A DNA stretch of 8,361 nt from Candidatus Omnitrophota bacterium (GTDB lineage: Bacteria; Omnitrophota; Gorgyraeia; B26-G9): the NCBI GenBank assembly GCA_028718845.1, contig JAQULA010000066.1, positions 1-8,361 on the forward strand, given 5' to 3'. Positions 7,863-8,361 of the stretch are shown piece after piece. Positions within the stretch are counted from its first letter, which is position 1. The number at the start of each line of letters is the position of its first letter. The translations under genes and the position numbers were made by a program. The notes under the pieces were generated by a model. It did no database searches, was not told the origin of the DNA, and saw only the letters and a program-made list of their open reading frames with translations.

Positions 7863-8361
7863 TCAGACCTCAAACTTGCAGTTCAATAGAAAATGGCAGT
7901 TTTCCCGGCAATCATTGATCCGCGCTCGCACCCGCGCCGCATGATCCGCCTGCCACATCGTATCCACCGATTTTTGCCGTACGTTACCCAGGCTTTCCTG
8001 CTGATAACACATGAACATATCGCCGACCGCGCTGATGTGTATCGCGTGATCGATATTACAGGCGCTTTCTTTTACGTACGTCGCCGGATCGTGGAAATAA
8101 GGCTTGAATGCCTGGATATGCTCAACCGGATTGCAAATCTTATACCCTTTGCGTTTAAGCGCGATCAATTCGTCCAATACCGCCGCGGCCTTTTTATAAT
8201 CCTTGGGCCATAACGCGTTAAAACGTTCGTCCCGCCACCATTGCGCCTGCGGCTCGGTATTGTTCGGCTGCATCAGGACCATCAGATAAATCTTATCTAT
8301 TTTATCATTATCCTGGACCCATTGCACCAGATCAATAATCCCTTGCAACGTCGGGGCCATA
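7863..8361 (-). CDS. Radical SAM protein, C-terminal half only (type A, cut by right window edge)
   Basis: The last 165 or so residues of a radical SAM protein whose N-terminus, with the CX3CX2C cluster motif, lies beyond the window. It is assigned by close similarity to the complete protein encoded at 6846-5758. Both carry a QPNNT motif (here residues 31-35 of the visible part), a QWW...LWP aromatic loop, a GYKI segment, and five C-terminal cysteines (visible residues 101, 118, 151, 155, 161) ending CX3CX5C. In SPASM/Twitch-type radical SAM enzymes such C-terminal cysteines bind an auxiliary iron-sulfur cluster. The methionine codon at 8360 is internal, not a start. The stop TGA (7865-7863) lies two bases before the preferred GTG start of the next gene, suggesting translational coupling. 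The substrate is unknown; the protein is expected to be cytoplasmic. Confidence 0.9.
   Translation of the reverse strand, partial: MAPTLQGIIDLVQWVQDNDKIDKIYLMVLMQPNNTEPQAQWWRDERFNALWPKDYKKAAAVLDELIALKRKGYKICNPVEHIQAFKPYFHDPATYVKESACNIDHAIHISAVGDMFMCYQQESLGNVRQKSVDTMWQADHAARVRARINDCRENCHFLLNCKFEV
7868..7871 (-). promoter_or_regulatory. Ribosome binding site GAGG deciding the GTG start at 7861
   Basis: GAGG on the minus strand lies six bases before the GTG at 7861-7859, inside the last codons of the upstream gene. The in-frame TTG at 7873 lacks any such site, so the GTG is preferred. Confidence 0.6.

Noticed and set aside
1..8361. tRNA, rRNA, CRISPR array, insertion sequence or inverted repeats
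   Set aside because: Nearly every base is within a minus-strand coding region with recognisable protein sequence; no direct-repeat array, transposase or RNA-gene pattern was seen.

Overview
The window is a dense gene run read entirely from the minus strand, so transcription goes from the right edge to the left edge. I see seven genes, two of them cut by the window edges. No gap exceeds 46 bases, and several genes overlap by a few bases or sit within two bases of each other. This looks like the interior of one long operon. No promoter, terminator, RNA gene, mobile element or CRISPR array is visible, and the long plus-strand frames are antisense shadows.

In transcription order the genes are: (1) the C-terminal half of a radical SAM protein (right edge to 7863); (2) a complete radical SAM protein (7861-6836); (3) a second complete one (6846-5758); (4) a third (5711-4713); (5) a 1188-residue protein with three tandem copies of a roughly 225-residue module followed by a radical SAM domain and a cysteine-rich C-terminus (4690-1124); (6) a membrane-anchored SGNH/GDSL-type hydrolase (1121-99); (7) the first 34 codons of what is probably a B12-binding-domain radical SAM protein (102 to the left edge). 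Six of the seven genes therefore appear to be radical SAM genes.

The first four genes are paralogues. The three with a complete N-terminus carry the CX3CX2C cluster motif, and all four share an aromatic W..LWP loop and a five-cysteine C-terminus ending CX3CX5C. Internal motifs split them into two types that alternate A-B-A-B along the operon, which suggests duplication of a two-gene unit. The fifth gene has a different radical SAM domain and an unusual architecture.

The radical SAM enzymes should be cytoplasmic. The SGNH protein has an N-terminal membrane segment and should present its catalytic domain outside the inner membrane. An economical reading, which is inference, is a pathway that builds or modifies a complex molecule (surface glycan, lipid or peptide) through several radical steps, with the SGNH enzyme acting on the exported product. 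No precursor peptide, glycosyltransferase or transporter lies in the window, so the substrate is open.

The organism is a bacterium of moderate GC content with Shine-Dalgarno sites. Tandem arrays of such radical SAM genes, with SGNH hydrolases and B12 radical SAM enzymes, remind me of Omnitrophota and other PVC-group or uncultivated lineages. That assignment rests on general recollection and is weak.
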